This document shows, piece by piece, positions 60,412-64,000 of a stretch of DNA of 64,000 bases. The position numbers were made by a program, and so were the translations under genes. Each line of letters starts with the position of its first letter. Within the stretch, counting starts at the first letter, position 1. This stretch comes from Dermatophagoides farinae (Eukaryota; Arthropoda; Arachnida; Sarcoptiformes; Pyroglyphidae), in the NCBI RefSeq assembly GCF_024713945.1, contig NC_134682.1, positions 1,674,001-1,738,000 on the forward strand, given 5' to 3'. The notes below the pieces were generated by a model, which was not told the origin of the DNA, did not search any database, and saw nothing but the letters and a program-made list of their open reading frames with translations.

Positions 60412-63024
60412 TTTGTTATCAGTTTAAAAAAAATTGATGATGTTTTTGTGTTGATAATATTAAAATAATCAGATGAGAACAACGAAAAAAAAACAGACAA
60501 ACAAATAAAAAAAAATGAAGAAAAATAGGGCGAAAGAAAGAAAACACGATCAAATTCCAAAAAAAAAATAATAACGTAATACACAAAAAAATTGATAAAA
60601 ACGAACGAAAAAAATTGAAGAAAAAATTCGGTTGCACATACACACACACGCAGTTGGATCTTGATTCGCTGATGTGATGAAATGATCCTGGAATTTTTTT
60701 TTCACGGATTCCCACTTCATATAAAACAAACGCGAACAAACACGCCAGAAAAATTTTCCACCACTACACCCGATCAACAAATCGAATGGGAATGAATTTG
60801 GAGAGAGTGAGATAGAATGTGAAAAAGCCGAAAAAAAAATTCTCTTGGTTGCTTGTGCTTGATTCTCGTTTTGGTTAGACAAAATAAAATAAAAAAAAAA
60901 GACAGACAGACCGAATCACACACCATGCACGATGTGTACGTTTAATATTAAAAAAAAAAAAATACGAGATGAGACAATGGAAAAAAGGCAATGGCACTAT
61001 CTTGATTTTTTTTTCTTTTTCTATTTGTCGAAATTGTCGTCTTCTTGTTTCTTGTTCACGTCCAATAGACTAAAACGAATATAAAACCAAGAAGAAAAAA
61101 AAAGCTAAACCAAAACTTCGATTGATGAGAGAGTGAGAGAGCAAGAGCAAGCGTGGTTCGGGAAACAAAGAAAGATGATGATGATGATGATGAGAACTTG
61201 CTGCTTTATGTGGGGTATATCAAAAGCAGCGTGTATATGTGTGTGGTTGGTGTTGGTGTGAGTGTGTGTGTGTTGTATTAGCTGCGGCTGCTATGCATAT
61301 AATACAAGTTTTTTTTTCAATGCTTATCTTTTCTTACACATATATTGTGTGTATATGTATTGTATATATGTATATGATTGTGTTGTGTTGGTAGATGGTT
61401 CTTCGATTTTTTTTTATAATTTCAAAGTTCTGGCGCTTTTGTTGTCGAGGATGATGCACTTGTTTTTTTTGTTGTTGTTGTTGTTGTCGTTTCTAAATTA
61501 AAAAAAAAATGTTGATTTCGTTTGAAAAAAAAATTTTCTTTTGATTCTGATGATATAGTGGAAAATCAAGATTTCTGGTTGTAGTTGTCGATGATGATGA
61601 TGATGATGTATCTTGAAAAAGGAAAAAAAAAATTCAAAAGACAATGTGAATGAATTGAATGAGTTAAGATGGTGATGATGATGATTTTTGATTTTAGAAA
61701 AATAGGAAAAAAAACAAATTATCTTGATGATGATGGCGATGACCAAAAGTTCGTCGTCTTCGTGATGATGATGGTGGTGGAAGTTTAATATCCCTTTTTT
61801 CAGAATTTTTTTTTCTTTAAATGTTTTTGTTATTATTAATATAAATAATAATATAATATTGGGCATGTGTTTGGTTCACAGGTTCATCATCAGGTTCTTT
61901 TGTCGTGTCGACAAGTTTTTATATATTTTTTGTTGTTGTTGTTGTTATTCGTTTTTGTCGATAGGGGTTGTTCAACTTGAACTTTCTTTTAAGGTTGTCG
62001 TTTTTTTTTCTTGGTCGCTTGTTTGGTTGGTTGACTGGTTGTCTTGACGATGTTTGAATTTGATGATGATGATGATGAACGATGATTGGTTTAAGTAAAG
62101 AAAAGATACACACAGGGTCAAAAAGTTCATTTGAAAAAATTTTCAATGCTATGATGTTAATGAAATTATTTTTTTTTCTTTCGTTCTTCATCAGTTTTGA
62201 TTTGGAATGATGAAATCAAAGAACAAGATTGAAATTTTATAATTTTCTTTTTTTTTCGTTATGAAAAATTCACAAATGATGGAATCTTTGAATGTTTTTT
62301 TGTTTTCAATGATGATTTAAACAAAAAATCTGAATCTTGATTCGATCCATGCCTGTTTGATTTGTGAATCAGAATGATGCGCCCGAGTTTAACGGTTTTG
62401 TGAGTGTGTGTGTTGGGACCAAAGTTTTTTTTTCAAAAAAAAAAAAAAAAATCAAAACAACAACAAAAATAACAAATGCTTTTTTTCGTCAAGACAGATG
62501 CAATTCTTGGATCATGGGGACCACGGACACACACGGAATGGAAAAATAAAAATTAACAAACAAAAACAATAAAGAAAAAAAAACAAGAAAATTTCGCTTT
62601 CATAATATCAGACTTGAATAATGTTCATCATTTGATTATGCTCACAATTCATTCATTATTCTTTTAATTTCGAAATTTCGTTTGTCATTTTTTGGTGGTC
62701 TATTTGTTGATGATGATGATGATTATATCGATGGGGGTTAATAATAACGATAATAAATAGTTTGAATCATCAAGAAAAAAAAATACACATGAAAACAAAT
62801 GATGGGCAACACAAACATACACACAAAAACCAGTGTCAATGAATTGCACACCCGAGAAAAAAAAATGGAAAAAAAACCGCCACCACTACTATTTTATTCG
62901 ACAACCACGCCGCCATATGGAATAAACCAAATCAAGCAGCAGTAACATAGAAAGAAAGAGAGAGAGAGAGACAAACAAACAAAAAAAGAGGGAGGGAGGG
63001 TGTGGATCCTAGAGAGGAAATACA

Positions 63025-63058
<34 letters not shown>

Positions 63059-64000
63059 GAAGATAGGTTGGTCGGTTATCATCATCATCATCAGTATTAT
63101 TATTTGATGGTTTGGTACAATATTTTGTCATGGGTGGTGGCAGTTCATAATCATCAACAATTCTTTTGGTTATTGGTGGTTGAATCCAATTTTTTTTTCA
63201 TTATTCACTTTTTTTAATACCGCTACCATAACGAATATACCAAAAAACTTTTTTTTTTACCTATCACCAGTATTTTTATTTTTTTTTTGTATCATCATCC
63301 TCCTCATATTGTGTGTGTGTGTGTGTGGATGAATCCAGCAGCTTGAATTTTATTTTTTTTTTTTGGTGTGGTTGAACTTTAAGCAATATATTTATTTATT
63401 ATATATGAGGGTAAATCTTTCCGCGCGATATTGCATTTATTTTATTCATCTGTTTGTTTCTGTTTGAATGAATGGAAAAATTTTTTTTTTCTTTTCGTCA
63501 ATGACTAACTCTCATTGAAATGTGAAATGGCAAATTCAAATTCAAAAAAAAAAAAAAATTCATATAATGCACATGCGTATTCGATACATGAATTCAAATT
63601 ATTTCAATGAATGAATGAAATTTTTTTTTCGTTTTGTTTTGTTTTGTTTTGTTTTCATAAAATTTCAAATTGAAATTATATACGCACTAAATAAACAACA
63701 ACAACAACAACAAAATCACCTTTTTTTCCAATATACATTGCCTCAACACCCCCCACCAACCTCCTATATATTTTTACATCATACGCGTTTTTTTTATCTA
63801 AAGATGACAATGATAGTGGTAATGCGTGCGTGCGTGCTTGCGTGTTTGTCCTTGGTCCTTAACCCTGAAAATATTTTTTTATGCTCGTGTCGTATGTGTT
63901 TGTGTGTGTGTGTTTGTTGAAAAACTCGGCCCATTATATTGAGACAAATAACAAAAAAAAAGAATTTTTTTTCTTTTTTTTCTGGTTCTATTTTTTCTTT
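60412..64000. other. gene-free region upstream of Brat
   Basis: No supported gene in 3.6 kb. The left end should be the Brat 5' UTR/promoter (minus strand), possibly with 5' UTR exons. The rest is microsatellite-rich: ATG runs near 61175-61195 and 61590-61610, TTG near 61465-61490, CA near 63027-63056. Short open frames are repeat artefacts. Confidence 0.65.
63027..63056. repeat. CA dinucleotide microsatellite
   Basis: About 15 uninterrupted CA units, one of the longer pure dinucleotide runs in the window. It is preceded by GA and GGGA runs at 62955-63000. Confidence 0.9.

Noticed and set aside
1-64000. CRISPR arrays, tRNA or rRNA genes, bacterial operons
   Set aside because: No regularly spaced repeats with unique spacers and no recognisable RNA gene were seen; all genes are spliced animal genes.

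Overview
The window looks like nuclear DNA of a small, AT-rich arthropod genome. The best guess is an astigmatan (dust-mite-like) mite. Grounds for this are spliceosomal genes with many very short introns (about 49-90 nt), strongly A/T-biased codons, animal-specific protein families, coding homopolymer runs (His, Gln, Asn, Ser), and spacers packed with ATG/CAT, TTG/CAA, CA/TG and poly-A/T microsatellites. The species assignment is inference; the animal origin is secure. All splice models below were built by eye from GT/AG sites, reading-phase continuity and remembered family sequences, so exon edges are predictions.

Layout, left to right. 1-6019 is gene-free, low-complexity DNA. Forward genes follow: FUT8 core fucosyltransferase (6020-8254), ARNT/tango bHLH-PAS factor (10828-13358), PAN3 deadenylase subunit (14347-16692), a furin-type proprotein convertase with a 3 kb first intron (21017-28749), and an ANKDD1-type ankyrin/death-domain protein (29552-31996). 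A complete BEL/Pao LTR retrotransposon lies on the minus strand at 32261-37451. It has two identical 244-bp LTRs and a 6-bp target duplication, so it inserted recently. Next come TBC1D9 RabGAP (minus, 37722-41856), an SNX9/18/33 SH3-PX-BAR sorting nexin (minus, 42998-44863), a ubiquitin-like/eL40 ribosomal fusion (minus, 46073-46587), CDC23/APC8 (plus, 46865-48538), METTL17 (minus, 48541-50445), SMPD2-like neutral sphingomyelinase (plus, 51326-53501) and a Brat-like NHL protein (minus, 58078-60411). 53502-58077 and 60412-64000 show no genes.

The genes are mostly unrelated housekeeping or regulatory loci, so the useful relationships are positional. The ubiquitin-like/eL40 gene and CDC23 are divergent across only 277 bp. 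CDC23 and METTL17 are convergent with only 2 nt between their stop codons, so their mRNAs must overlap antisense. The retrotransposon sits just beyond the ANKDD1 stop codon, and its LTR carries the first AATAAA that an ANKDD1 transcript would meet.

Most notable items: (1) a ubiquitin-eL40 fusion whose ubiquitin half, normally almost invariant, is only about 59% identical to canonical ubiquitin and ends CGG instead of RGG; (2) the young BEL/Pao element, whose three overlapping frames are both times joined by a +1 step at a TGA codon, once in the middle of RNase H; (3) a Brat orthologue lacking the B-box zinc fingers; (4) ANKDD1 exons that match single 33-residue ankyrin repeats almost perfectly. 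I saw no CRISPR array, tRNA, rRNA or bacterial system.
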